A stretch of 64,000 nucleotides of DNA from Pagrus major (lineage: Eukaryota > Chordata > Actinopteri > Spariformes > Sparidae): contig NC_133216.1 of assembly GCF_040436345.1 (NCBI RefSeq), positions 18,791,292-18,855,291 of the forward strand. Reading direction: 5' to 3'. This document shows, piece by piece, positions 50,916 to 61,200 of this stretch. The stretch's first letter is position 1, and each line of letters begins with the position of its first letter. The notes beneath the pieces were generated by a model. It worked only from the letters and a program-made list of their open reading frames with translations. It was not told the origin of the DNA and did no database searches. The position numbers were made by a program, and so were the translations under genes.

Positions 50916-51170
50916 ATGGATGAATCTCAAGAGTCATCCTCTTGCACCACCAGCACTCCCAGTAGTAAACCTGACAGCGCTGCACAATGCAACGGGGTCC
51001 CTGAGTGCAGGACCCTGCTGCGGATGTCTGAGTCACACGGACTCCAGCTGCTGAGCGTGCTCAGATCATTCAGGGAGCGGGGGTTGATGTTTGACTTCAC
51101 CATTAAGGTGCAGGAGCACATTTTTCCCTGCCATCGCTGTGTCCTTGCGGCATGCAGTGATTTCTTCAGG

Positions 51171-51224
<54 letters not shown>

Positions 51225-54200
51225 GCTATCTATCTATCTATCTATCCATCTATCCATCTATCTATGTAACTGTTCCTTGTTATAGGGCCATGTTTGAGGT
51301 GGATATGAAAGAGCGTGGTGATGGTTCGGTGACTCTTGATAACCAGTGTCCAGTTGCGGTGGGTTCTTTCCTGGACTTTGCGTATTCTGGAGAGACACTC
51401 ATCACTGAGGGCAACGTAGATGTGCTGTTTCAGCTTGCCTCTTTTCTGCAGGTAGACATGCAACCGTTTCTTTCTTGTCTTAGAAATATAGCAAATCAAT
51501 CATGGGTGTGCTTACCTGTGCTTTTCTACTATGTCTGCCACACACCCATGGTGCACCCACACAGGATTTTTTTGACGAATTTAGACCTTTTAGAAAAAAG
51601 TTCAGTTGCAAGTCATCAAAACAGTGACTTGAGTCGGCTCGAGTCCAAGTGACAATGACTCCACATCTCTGGTCATTTGAATTCATGCCATCCATTAGCA
51701 ATGGACACCTCGCAACGTTATTATTCTTATTGGTACCTAAATTTTGCTGTGGCCTCATATAATTCCCAGCATAGCTCCACCCAAATTCAACCCAAGCAGA
51801 GGTCTAATCAAGTAAGTGAAAACACCAATTTAAAGCTGCTGTGAGGATTGTTTTAGCTGACGTCATGTCCGTTTTGCAGTTAGCAATCCCCTCCCTCCTC
51901 TCTTGTCACCACATGAACACTCAGCAGTAATCAGCAGATATAGCAGCAACCAGGAGGATCCGCCTCTTTGTGGAGCTCTCTGTCCTGACTGGATAAAGTG
52001 GGTAGGGATATCAGAAAATGTCTTTTCTCTATGACTGCAGGAGGATGAGGGACATGTTACTGACCAAACACTCCAACAGTGATTACTGTTGGAATATAAA
52101 TAAATATTTAACACTTATTTTATATTAAAAAACAAACAAATAATAACTTAATAACAAACGTGTCTCCAAGTTGCCTTGCACAGTATGTTTTCCGTATTCC
52201 ATATTTCCATTTCCATTTTGCGTCCTCAGGTGTCAGTCCTGTCCCGAGCGTGCAGCGACTTCCTGATAGGAACCATGGACCTCTATAACTGTCTGTCCCT
52301 CTTCTCCCTCGCTGAGGCGTACGGCTCTGCAACCCTCCTCCGAAGTGCCAACGAGTTTGTGGTTCAAAACTTCTCTGACCTTTCCAAAACACAGGACTTT
52401 CTGGATATGCAGGTGCTGCTTGAAAACGTTGTTTTATCAGTGAAACTGAGGTTCATGTAATGATGATGTAAATTAATGCTAATAAATGCAAGCTTTCTTT
52501 GAATTAGTTTGCACCTTCACTGAGTGTGCAATCTGCCTGAGCAATGATTTTATCCTGTTTATGCTCATTCTCAGTGATTAATACACCAGTTTCAAATCAT
52601 ATTCTATAGCCAGCAAATTGTTAGTTAATATTATAAAATCTTGGTGATTTATAACGTATGATATATGATATATATATGAAGAAAAGAAAAAATACTGTCC
52701 CTTTGAAATGGACCTATAGCAGCAACATTGTCATATGTTTCAGCTGTCTTAGGCTACGTTCATATGTGCGAATGTGGGGTTCACTGAAGTTCAACTCTAC
52801 AGAAAGCAAAGACTTTGCTCACATAGCACTCTAATTTCGCACATGTGTGACCGTACCATTAGCCTCTTGTAAATCTTTCATGTGCTGATGATAAAACGGG
52901 TTACAATTAAGATCTAAGATATATTGGAATTGTTACGTTAATCAAACCCAAATGCAAGACAGGACTCAGGCAAGTGAGCTTTAGCAATGAACGCTGATGT
53001 CCAGAATACAAAATACAAGCAACAAAATGGCAGGTGACAAAGAAGTGAGCAACAAAAAGGCAACAAGGAAAGAACGAAAAATTAAAGAAAAAATGCAGGA
53101 CCAACCATAAAGCCATGTGGAGGAAATCAGGAATGCAGGGACCACAGGAGGACCGGTGAGCAGACAGAGGAGACTCAGGACTGATCCGAGGACAAAAACA
53201 GACGAAGTGACAAAGAAAGAGGGAAAGACACAGTCAGGAAGTGGAACGAAACACATGACACATGAGGAGACATTTACCAAAATAAACAAGGAAACAACTA
53301 AACCAAAATCCCAAACCATGACGATATTTTTATTTTTTAATTGATTAAAGGTTTTAAAAACAACAATTTCATGGATAGAAAAATGGGGCCTCTTTTATGT
53401 CAAATTCTAACCAGAATCTGACTAAACCTTACTGTTTACCTTTTTTTTCTCCATTAAATGTGGCCCTCAAGGTCCAGGTTGGGGCCTTTATTTCCACAGG
53501 TTTTTTTTTTTTGAGGGACTCAGTATTGACTATTTCTCTTGCTTCTTATAGGTGAATGTGTTGGAAGCATGCCTCAGGTCAGATGCTCTAAATGTGCCTA
53601 GTGAGGAGGATGTAGTGACGTCACTTCTTAGATGGATCCGCCATGATCTCCCCGGAAGAAAAAAACTGCTGCCAGGCTTGTTATCGCTAACCAGACTCCA
53701 CCACCTACCTGCACTGAAGGTAGAAACACACTGCATGGGCTGGATTTTGGGCCTGATGTAATTTCTCGTGATTGATCTCAGCCTTACCATGTCACTCCTT
53801 CTCTCTCAGACTCTGCGCGATTCAGACACTCTCCTCAGCGACAGTGAGTCCTGTCTCGCCCTGTTCTCGGAGGCTCAGAGCCGACAGGACCAGTGCAGCG
53901 GCCTGCTCACTGACGCCAGGTCGGCCACGACGCAGAGCTACATCTACATCCAAAAGACGGAGGAGAACGGGGAGATTCGCCACACATTCTGCTACTGCCT
54001 GGAAACAGACAAGTGGAAAGAGCTGGGAGCAGGGCACGGGGAGGGGACGGCCATGTTGCCAGACCCACCGGGATCCTACCTTACCAGCTATGCTGAGAAG
54101 GTAGGTTTAGGATTGAGTCCTGAAATTAAAGAATGGAAACGTAAGTGAGTTTTCCATCCTAGATTGCTTTGTTTGAAAGCTTTTTAGAGGCCTCAAGAGG

Positions 54201-55603
54201 TAAAAAACAAAAAAGAGAGAAAAGTCAGGAAAAATTTAGAATTTTGAATCATAAAGGTTTTAATCATGCTCTTGAAAAAAGTTCAAAAGCTCAAAAAAGT
54301 TCACCATCTTCTCATCTTTCCGTTTGATCTAAGATGTTTGTGACAGGTGGTTGCCGAGGGAACTGTTGCCGCTCAGTACGTCTCCATGTGGCCGAGCCAT
54401 TCCACGATGCCACGGATGAGGTTTGGTGCTTCTGTCCCGTGACCCTAACCTGCACGCCTGTACCGGCCATGCTTGAGTCCCGAACAATGCACACAGGTGT
54501 GACCTGCCTGGACCGACTGTACGTGATTGGGGGACGGAGCAAGGGATCGAGAGGGGGAGCTCCCAATCTGCTGGAGGTAACAGCTCCTCAGTTGACTGAG
54601 ATGTCCTTTCGTTACTAACTTCGGAGTGTGAGTGTAGATTTTCTGTGCAGTACACGTTTTTTCTTTCCTGTATTGTAGGTGGAGTATTATGACCCTCTGA
54701 CCCAGACCTGGAGCTCAGTCAGCCAGCTGCCCACTGCCATCTTCTACCCTGAGGCCAGTGCTTGTGGCAGTGTCATCTACACTCTTGGATCAGAGGTGGA
54801 GATCACAGACTCCTTTAACCCCTCGCTGGACTGCTTCTTCTGCTACGACGCAGAGAAGGACCAGTGGAACCGCCTGGTTGCAGAGTTTGGCCAGTTTTTC
54901 CATGCTACGCTTGTCAAGGCGGTGTCAATCAGCAACACACTGCACCTCTGTGACCTGTCCACGTACAAGGTGAGTCACCAGATGCATGAATGAGTTGGAA
55001 GTGTGAAAGCAATAAATAGGCTTATATATTACAAGTTTTTCAAAAGTAAGTGTTTGAATAAGAGTTCAAATTGTGTCTTTTTCCCATCCAGGTCTACAGT
55101 TTTTGTCCAGAGACCCGTGTGTGGAAGGGTGAAGGGTCATTTGAGTGTGCCGGCTTCAACGCCGGAGCAGTGGGCATGAGAGACAGAATCTACATCCTGG
55201 GTGGAGACTATTCACCTGACGAGATCACTGATGAAGTTCAGGTAGGTTAAACCTTTCTATCCACAAAAGCTGCCCTACTTTGACTTTTGTTTGCTAAGCT
55301 GTTGTTCTAAGTGGTGGATTCTTGAGCCAGAAGTGAAAGTCAACTGATGGTTTACTGTCGACAGGCTTAGTAATGGGAAAGATGAGAGGATGCATTGGTG
55401 GAGGTTTCTCCTCATTTACTGTCCATGCTCTTAAAATTGTTGACTTGTACTATCTGTGTGTTTTCCCGTGGCCTGTGCAGGTGTTCCACAAGGGGAGGAG
55501 TCAATGGGAGGAAGTGGCTCCAATGCCCAGAGCGCTAACTGAGTTCCACTGCCAGCTCATCAGCTTCAACAGATACAGAGACCCATGGGGTGACACAGCA
55601 TGA
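50916..55603 (+). CDS. kbtbd3: Kelch repeat and BTB domain-containing protein 3, nine coding exons
   Basis: Coding segments 50916-51169, 51286-51451, 52230-52412, 53552-53719, 53810-54100, 54334-54576, 54679-54969, 55092-55241 and 55481-55603 join through GT-AG introns into 1,869 nt (622 aa, stop TGA). The protein closely follows vertebrate KBTBD3 (human about 608-612 aa). The BTB domain is at about residues 40-150 (FDFTIKVQEHIFPCHRCVLA, then FFRAMFEVDMKERGDGSV), BACK at about 155-260 (ACSDFLIGTMDLYNCL; LNVPSEEDVVTSLLRWIRHD) and the kelch region at about 300-615 (MFVTGGCRGNCC, LYVIGGRSKGS, IYILGGDYSPDEITDEVQV, ending FNRYRDPWGDTA). BTB-BACK-kelch proteins usually bridge Cullin-3 to substrates recognised by the propeller; no substrate is established for KBTBD3, so that role is inferred from the family. 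The exon-1 acceptor ttctcag at 50,904 and the ATG at 50,916 match the family start. It lies head-to-head with fam168a and convergent with sln. Confidence 0.97.
51170..51263. repeat. (TATC)n microsatellite forming most of a kbtbd3 intron
   Basis: About 23 TATC units with a few CATC/AGCT variants fill the 116-bp intron between the first two coding exons. The splice donor itself (CAG|gtatct) is the first repeat unit. Confidence 0.97.
51452..52229 (+). other. kbtbd3: kbtbd3 intron 2 (coding)
   Basis: Bounded by CTGCAG|gtagac and cgtcctcag. No recognised repeat or exon. Reading through the donor runs open for some codons, but the spliced frame matches the family exactly. Confidence 0.85.
52752..52864. 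mobile_element. Small MITE in kbtbd3 intron
   Basis: The left end GGCTACGTTCATATGTGCGAA is mirrored by the right end, read on the other strand as GGCTAATGGTACGGTCACAC then ATGTGCGAA. The element is about 113 bp and non-coding. No clear target-site duplication. Confidence 0.55.
52920..53330. mobile_element. Purine-rich interspersed repeat remnant
   Basis: The segment has the pattern CCCAAATGCAAGACAGGACT, GGAAGTGGAACGAAACACAT, AAGGAAACAACTAAACC and CAAACCATGAC, which I recall from dispersed teleost repeats. No protein frame has a recognisable domain. Family not assigned. Confidence 0.4.
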
Positions 55604-57140
55604 TACACAGCAGACACATACACGCATGACCACATGTGAGCGGGTATACATGTGAGTTACACGTGTCACTGATGTGAGCAAGTACCCATGATGAGTCTCC
55701 TCTGTGCATGACGGACAGCTGACAGACTCCCAACTAACTCCACATCTCTCACAGATCATCGTAACACGAGAGCACCTGAGCCAAATGATTAATTTATTTT
55801 TTTATTTAAAGATTTGATCCTTAACTTTGTATGTGTGATGCACCTGCTGTCATAGGATTATCTTGTGTCAGTCAAAATGAGGTCTCTCCTATGGAGGAAC
55901 GCTATTGAGAGGAAGTCTTATTTTAGAAAAGCTATTTTAGTACCTGAATATTTGTTTCCGTCTAGTATGTTTTAAAAGGAGAATTCACCCAAAGAAGAGC
56001 TCACAGTATCTGTAAATTTGATCAGCTCTCCTACAGCTAGAGTATAGAAAAGAAGACTTTGTTATGTTACACTTACAGCCTGTAGGAACAATCTAGTCTC
56101 CCTTTTTGTGCATTTGGGGATTTTACATCCCGAACAAATCAAACTATTTTGTCCAGACAACATTCACACTTTGTCTTGTATGAAAAATCATTGAGATAAA
56201 AGAATACACTGTTTCAAGTAATTGTGCTTTTGTTTGGTAGTGCAGATAAAAAAAAAACATACGTTATTTGGTAATATTTTGAGAGAATGTATGGTGGCCC
56301 TGAGGGTCAAGAAGCCAAGAATTGATTCAAAACACAAGACATTGCACAAAACACAACATCATTTCAGAAAAGACAACGTGATTTCCCAAAACATTTTAGA
56401 AAACATATTATTTCAGAAAACATTTACAAAACAAATGCTGTCTTGTTTTCTGAAGTGTTGTAGTTGCTCTCTGTAATGGTATTGCTTTTTGACCCTCAGG
56501 GCTACCTTATCATGGGTAATTTCCTTATTATCAGCCTGATATTCCTTTCTTAGCTCTTTTTCTGACTGATGGAGACCTGCCTATACGTATACAACAATTT
56601 AAAACACAACTAAAATAACGACAATACTGTGTGAATCATCTGGGTGGATTTTTACTGTAAATTACTTGCCTTTAATCTGCTTCAGACTGTCATGAACCTG
56701 AGCATGCCCCGTTTCTCCTCTCATGATATGTACAGCAATTCAACATGTGACCAATAGATAGCTGAATATCAATGTGCAACTTTACCTGTACCTGTCTACC
56801 ATTGAGAAACACTCTGCTGCAGCTTCAAAGAATTCAATAACTTAAAGAAACAAGGAGAGAAAAAATGTGGGCTTCATGGTGTAAATCATGAATGTTTGTG
56901 TAATGAAACAGAAAAAGACGCCAACAAATGAAAGACTGTTTAATGGCAAGAAGTGAACATAAACATAATGCTTCATTATTTGTGTTGATGTCTTCTTCTA
57001 GCATCTGCCTTTGACACATTCATCACTTGGTGAAAACAGGATAGACACGATGGCATGGATTAATGTAGCACAGGTCACATAAATGACACAGTGACATGGT
57101 GGCATTACAGTGTTTTCTAGCCGTCTACAGTGAAGAAGTA
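55604..57140. other. kbtbd3 3' UTR and gap to sln
   Basis: Downstream of the kbtbd3 stop there is AT-rich DNA with no exon and no clear AATAAA on the plus strand before about 56.3 kb, so the kbtbd3 3' end is undetermined. The segment also contains the far side of the sln 3' UTR. The two genes converge, and their transcripts may end close together. Confidence 0.5.
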
Positions 57141-57160
57141 AAGCCTCAACCCCCAGTTCA

Positions 57161-57171
57161 TTTATTTTATT
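57161..57171 (-). terminator. sln: Overlapping AATAAA poly(A) signals of sln
   Basis: On the minus strand two AATAAA hexamers overlap (AATAAAATAAA) about 290 nt past the sln stop, giving a 3' end near 57,140. Confidence 0.6.
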
Positions 57172-57456
57172 CACCCTCCCATCTCTACTGTGAGTTCCCC
57201 TTTGGCCCTTGCCAGAAATTCAGGGTCACATTCAAAAAATATCTCAGAAAACAAACACAGATCCCAGACTCATTTGTCTTTGGAAATCTGCTCATCTGGC
57301 TGCAGTCACATGATTTTTGACCTCTTTGGAATAACTATAGCCTTAGACCAACTAAACTAAGAATGGAAAGATGTAAACACTGTAAACAGTCCCACAGGAA
57401 CCATGCTGGCTTTCCTCCAACTCCTCGGCCTCTCTTCTCTCTTGTTGCTCCATGCT

Positions 57457-57552
57457 TCAGTCCTGGTAAGTTTTCACCAGCAGCCACATCAGCAGCACAG
57501 TGATTAAGACAATCATGAAGTTGAGGAACAGCTCCTGGACCGAGCGGTCCAT
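57457..57552 (-). CDS. sln: Sarcolipin (31 aa SERCA-regulating micropeptide)
   Basis: A 96-nt frame encodes 31 residues beginning [12 protein letters not shown] and continuing [14 protein letters not shown] to the tail TYQD, then TGA. The core ELFLNFxIVLITVxLMWLLV is almost identical to mammalian sarcolipin, which is also 31 aa. The peptide is a single transmembrane helix (about residues 8-26) in the sarcoplasmic reticulum that binds SERCA and uncouples ATP hydrolysis from calcium transport in muscle. The coding region lies entirely in the second exon, as in mammals, with an acceptor (cattgcag) at 57,626. The N-terminus differs from mammals, and the C-terminus lacks the final Tyr of the RSYQY tail. 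Its neighbour kbtbd3 is also close to SLN on human 11q22, which supports orthology. It is easily missed because of its length. Confidence 0.95.
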   Translation of the reverse strand: MDRSVQELFLNFMIVLITVLLMWLLVKTYQD

Positions 57553-57625
57553 GGTGGGGTCTCAGATAGGACGATGCAGATGGTTTTTAGGAGGTGTGCT
57601 TCTTTCTTGGACTGGTGTCCTTAAC
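57553..57625 (-). other. sln: sln 5' UTR part of exon 2
   Basis: From acceptor ttcattgcag|GTTAAGG down to the ATG there are 73 nt with an in-frame stop upstream (CCT ATC TGA), which supports the chosen start. The start context CACCATGG is a strong Kozak match. Confidence 0.8.
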
Positions 57626-58090
57626 CTGCAATGAACGACTGAGTTAGGATCGCTAGAAATACAGGTATGTGTGTCTCGCCATTTGAACATGTGATGTGTT
57701 TGTGTGTGAATTTTATGTCCCCTCTGTTATCATAGATTAGAGGGATCAGTCACCTCTCAAGCGGGTTGTTGCATCTGTTCACAGTTACCATCACTCAACA
57801 GGGAGAGCGGCCACAATACCCCCTCATACAACACGGGACATGACGCACATGATGACAAAGGATGCATAATAATACACTAATGCACACATGATCAGGTTAG
57901 AAAGAAGAGTAGGGCAACATCACTGATGGTTGAGAACCTCATCATTTTGTACTTCTGGGCACATTTGAAAACATTTCTCAGCTGTTTTGAACACTTTTGA
58001 TTTGATTTGTTAGCCTACAGTATTCTCCCAAGAACAACAACATTATTGAGAGTAACTGCACACAAACAGATGTTGTTGGTGAGTTGTTAC
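57626..58090 (-). other. sln: sln intron 1
   Basis: A 465-bp intron with donor AGGACAG|gtaaca and acceptor cattgcag. No repeat or exon was recognised inside. Confidence 0.75.
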
Positions 58091-58455
58091 CTGTCCTTTG
58101 GTGGTGATGTCACTATAAACAGGAAGAGGAGAAAGCAGATGTCCCAGTAGTGCAGCGTTTCTTTATCCTGACCTCGAACGCCGCGTCTTCTTACTAGAAA
58201 CTTCTCTATTGCGCCACTTTTCTCTGCAGCATCTATCAGCAGCTGATCCTCCTGCTGTTGTCCAGCCGTCTGTGGTCGCAGGGGGCAGGACCCGCTCCTA
58301 AAGTAGCCATCCTCAGCGGACCGCCCATGTTTCACATACACACAGAGTGATGTCACACACCAACTAAACAACCAATAGAGTGTGTTATTTTTCCACAATC
58401 TGGTCCACTGGAGTGTTTCCCATCTGTAACCATGCAGAGTCCGTCCCTCTCTCAC
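58091..58455 (-). other. sln: sln non-coding exon 1 (5' limit inferred from TATA)
   Basis: The exon ends at donor AGGACAG|gtaaca. If transcription starts about 25-30 nt after the TATA element at 58,478-58,487, the exon is about 365 nt. It has at least two short upstream ORFs (58,353-58,433, 26 codons, and one near 58,236-58,328). A long frame without an ATG is also open through it, but it shows no domain and I treat it as chance. Confidence 0.5.
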
Positions 58456-58477
58456 ACAACAGAGGAGCCACTCAGGG

Positions 58478-58487
58478 TTATTTATAA
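58478..58487 (-). promoter_or_regulatory. sln: Combined TATA box and MEF2 site of sln
   Basis: TTATAAATAA on the minus strand is a full match to the MEF2 consensus YTAWWWWTAR and also reads as a TATA box. Its position upstream of a muscle gene makes a muscle-specific promoter likely. A CAGCTG E-box lies inside exon 1 near 58,240. Confidence 0.6.
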
Positions 58488-59035
58488 AACGTTATTGCAG
58501 ATACTCGGTGGATTACAGTTGTTCCAAACACAATCTTCTGATGGATGTAGGAAAATGTAACAGTATCACTCAGTATCTGCGTAGAAGCTTCGCACAGGGG
58601 AAAAGAAGAATAACGGAGCAACCTCTCCAAAATGCAACATGTGAGCCGTTTAAATCCAGCAATCCATCATACTGTCAGAAATTGTTCCCTCTTCTTCCCA
58701 TAGTTACTTTCAATATTCCTCCTGGCTGCTGGATGACAGCTGCCAGTCATGAAAGACGATAAAAAATAGGATGTGTGTGAGCATTGTTGCTTTTAGTGGC
58801 TGGCCTAAATCTGTTTCTCTTCACTGATGGATCAACAGACGCTGGCAGCTTGACTAAATCAGATTCTGTTTCCCTCAGTGAGGGATTGTTTTTGCCAGAC
58901 CTCTAAAAAGTTCCTTGACCAAAGTTTATATCAAGCTTGTTCCAACCAATGTCTGCCTGCATACTTTTGTTTTGCATTTTGGTAAATATGCCAAGTCATA
59001 TGAGAAGATGGATACTAGCTCGCAGCTGGTTTGGT

Positions 59036-59480
59036 TGGCTTAGCTTAGCTTAGCATAACGACTGGAAACAAGTGAAAACAGCTAGCCTAGGGCTGTCCAA
59101 AGGTAGCAAAATCCATAAAAAGACATGGTGTGTTTAGAGGTAGTAATGTACCAGACTATTTCTTGACAGGTGTGGTGACTTTTTAGAGATGTGTCATCAT
59201 GAGTTTGCCAGGCAACCAGTGGAGACTCCCAGAAGTCACTGCTCCCATCCCCCACATAGCAAAATTGGTCTGGCCCAATGACGGGCCACACAGCACACTT
59301 GCACTCGGCCCAAATACAGCAATGAATTACAGTCCACAGGTGGTACAGATCTGAGAGCCAAAACACGGTTGACCATGATTTATTGCTGTATTTGAGTGTA
59401 AGTGGGGTGTGTGGCCTGTTACTGAGCCTGACCAATTTTGCTATGTGGGAAGAAATAGTCATGCACGTAACTTGTATTTT
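59036..59480. mobile_element. Older fish repeat (family C) split by a MITE
   Basis: TTAGCTTAGCTTAGCATAAC, AACAGCTAGCCTAGGGCTGT, CCAGACTATTTCTTGACAGG and CCAGGCAACCAGTGGAGACT follow the order of a dispersed teleost repeat. The downstream part (AGAAATAGTCATGCACGTAA) resumes after the inserted element at 59,251-59,449. Confidence 0.6.
59251..59449. mobile_element. MITE with long terminal inverted repeats
   Basis: The left arm starts CCCACATAGCAAAATTGGTC and the right arm ends GACCAATTTTGCTATGTGGG, an exact 20-bp inverted repeat; the arms continue imperfectly to about 75 bp each (GGGCCACACAGC / TGTGTGGCC; AAATACAGCAATGAATT / TTTATTGCTGTATTT). The element is about 199 bp and non-coding. It lies inside the family C repeat and is therefore younger. 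Confidence 0.8.
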
Positions 59481-60445
59481 TATGCCTCGGTGTAAGTTCT
59501 GTCAAGGCTACAGGTTGTCATTTTTGATTCGTTGCCATTCTCAAGATGGTGGGTCCTGTGTAACAGCCTGAGGTGGTATGGCAACTATTTTTGCTGAGAC
59601 TGCAATGAAAAATGACAAAATAATAACCCCCATCCCTGAAGTGTTTCGTTTAGCTTATGTGCACAATTGTCAACAGCAGTGCAGGATCTGAGCGGGGCTG
59701 ACCCAACCATGCAGTCAAGTGGATGGAGGGTTAAAGCTAACTGAGCTCACATGTGTTTCACGTAAGGCCTGCATCCTTTTCTTTATGAGTGAAAACTAGG
59801 GCATTAATGGTCACTGGATTCAGTGGAAATTCATAAGTGAGCTTTACAAGTGTTGGTGGGTGAGTTTTGTTACCTTTGGACCGAGCCAGACTAGCTGTTT
59901 CCCCTTACTTCGAGAGTGGTATAAATCCTTTAATTTAAGTCAAACAAGCGTTGCTAATTATAAATTGTTGATTTTTTCTCTTTTGTGGTTGTTAAGTGCC
60001 CCCTTTGTATTTTTACATTGTTCCTCCTCTGCATTATGCTGGCACTAAGAAAAGGATTTTGACAGCTCGCCACTGCGAACCTCTCAGCTCATCTAACACT
60101 TGACAGCTGCTTACAACGGTGTTATCTCTGAACTAATGTTAAACCCCCTTGACACACACACCTTCCCTCATACACAGAGAAGGGTCATAGCGGGACAAAG
60201 TGTCTATGAGCACAGCTCCCTCAAACCTTTCCATTGCAGGATTCCAAGGTCATTCCCAGAGGATTCTAACAGATCAAAACGGCTGCCATTTTATCACCCC
60301 GCCGCTCTGCCAGCGTCGGTCAAATAGCTCTTTGACCCAGGGACTCCCATTGTCACGGAGATCCAGTGTTGGGGTGATTGGATAAAGCAGGGTGAGGTGT
60401 GCAGGCATCTCTGTGTGTGGGATGGACCACGGCCCACTCTGACAG

Positions 60446-60446
<1 letters not shown>

Positions 60447-60482
<36 letters not shown>
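60447..60482. repeat. (TG)n microsatellite
   Basis: About 18 TG units. Another TG run lies at 60,595-60,622. Confidence 0.97.
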
Positions 60483-60485
<3 letters not shown>

Positions 60486-60591
60486 AAGATAGAAAAGTGT
60501 TGGCAGGGTTACCCTCTAATTCAGGGGAGAGACAGAGGGGTGTCAACAAGGCCTCAGAGACACCATTCCACACATTCTGGGACACTGTGAC

Positions 60592-60594
<3 letters not shown>

Positions 60595-60622
<28 letters not shown>
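60595..60622. repeat. (TG)n microsatellite
   Basis: About 14 TG units, the second such tract within 200 bp. Confidence 0.95.
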
Positions 60623-60624
<2 letters not shown>

Positions 60625-60949
60625 GTGCCTATATGTGCATGCAATAAGACTTCTGTTTATTATCAAGTGAAAGTTGGTGACAGTTGTGAATTTTATGGCA
60701 GATTAAATAAAAAACTGTCGACAAATCAAATCAAATCAAATCATCAAAATCTCTCTACAACAACTTTGAAGGTATATATTTACAACTGGCACACTCTCAG
60801 AAAAGCCTACACTGGCCGACAAAGCCAACAAAGTTATTTACATTGGTCCTAAACTGACACAAATTAGACCATGGACCCCTATCTGATAACAGTTGTGCCT
60901 TTAGATGTTTACAAAAACTCAAAAGTGTAGGAGGTGGTTTTGCTTTCAG

Positions 60950-61200
60950 TCTTTATGCTAAGCTAAGCTAATCACCTGCTACACCTGCATAGCTACAGAC
61001 TGAAAGCAAGGGGAAACAGCTAGCCTGGATCTGTCCAAAGGTAACAAAGTCCAGCTACCAGCACCTCTAAAGCAGTCAAACATTTCAGCTACATCTTGTT
61101 TGGTCCAGACAAAAGTGTAAAATTAACCTGTTTTAAGAGGCAATGATTTAACACTGTGCCTCTCCATATATTTTTTGTGGTTATTCAACAGGCACAGAAT
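60950..61200. mobile_element. Family C fish repeat, second copy
   Basis: ATGCTAAGCTAAGCTAATC, GGGGAAACAGCTAGCCTGGA, CTGTCCAAAGGTAACAAAGT and CAGCACCTCTAAAGC match the first half of the element at 59,036-59,250 in order and orientation. Confidence 0.6.

Larger units (their letters stand above)
52413..53551 (+). other. kbtbd3: kbtbd3 intron 3 (coding) with repeats
   Basis: Bounded by ATGCAG|gtgctg and gcttcttatag. It contains a small MITE (52,752-52,864) and a purine-rich repeat remnant (about 52,920-53,330). Confidence 0.85.

Noticed and set aside
51170..51269. Extended BTB frame with Ile-Tyr-Leu-Ser repeats
   Set aside because: This is read-through of the kbtbd3 donor into the TATC repeat; splicing restores the family sequence exactly.
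58087..58455. 122-codon frame (minus) upstream of sarcolipin
   Set aside because: It lacks an ATG (begins GTG) and reads through the sln exon 1 donor. It is best explained as chance openness in a 5' UTR.
59082..59462. 126-codon frame (minus)
   Set aside because: It lies entirely in the nested MITE and family C repeat.
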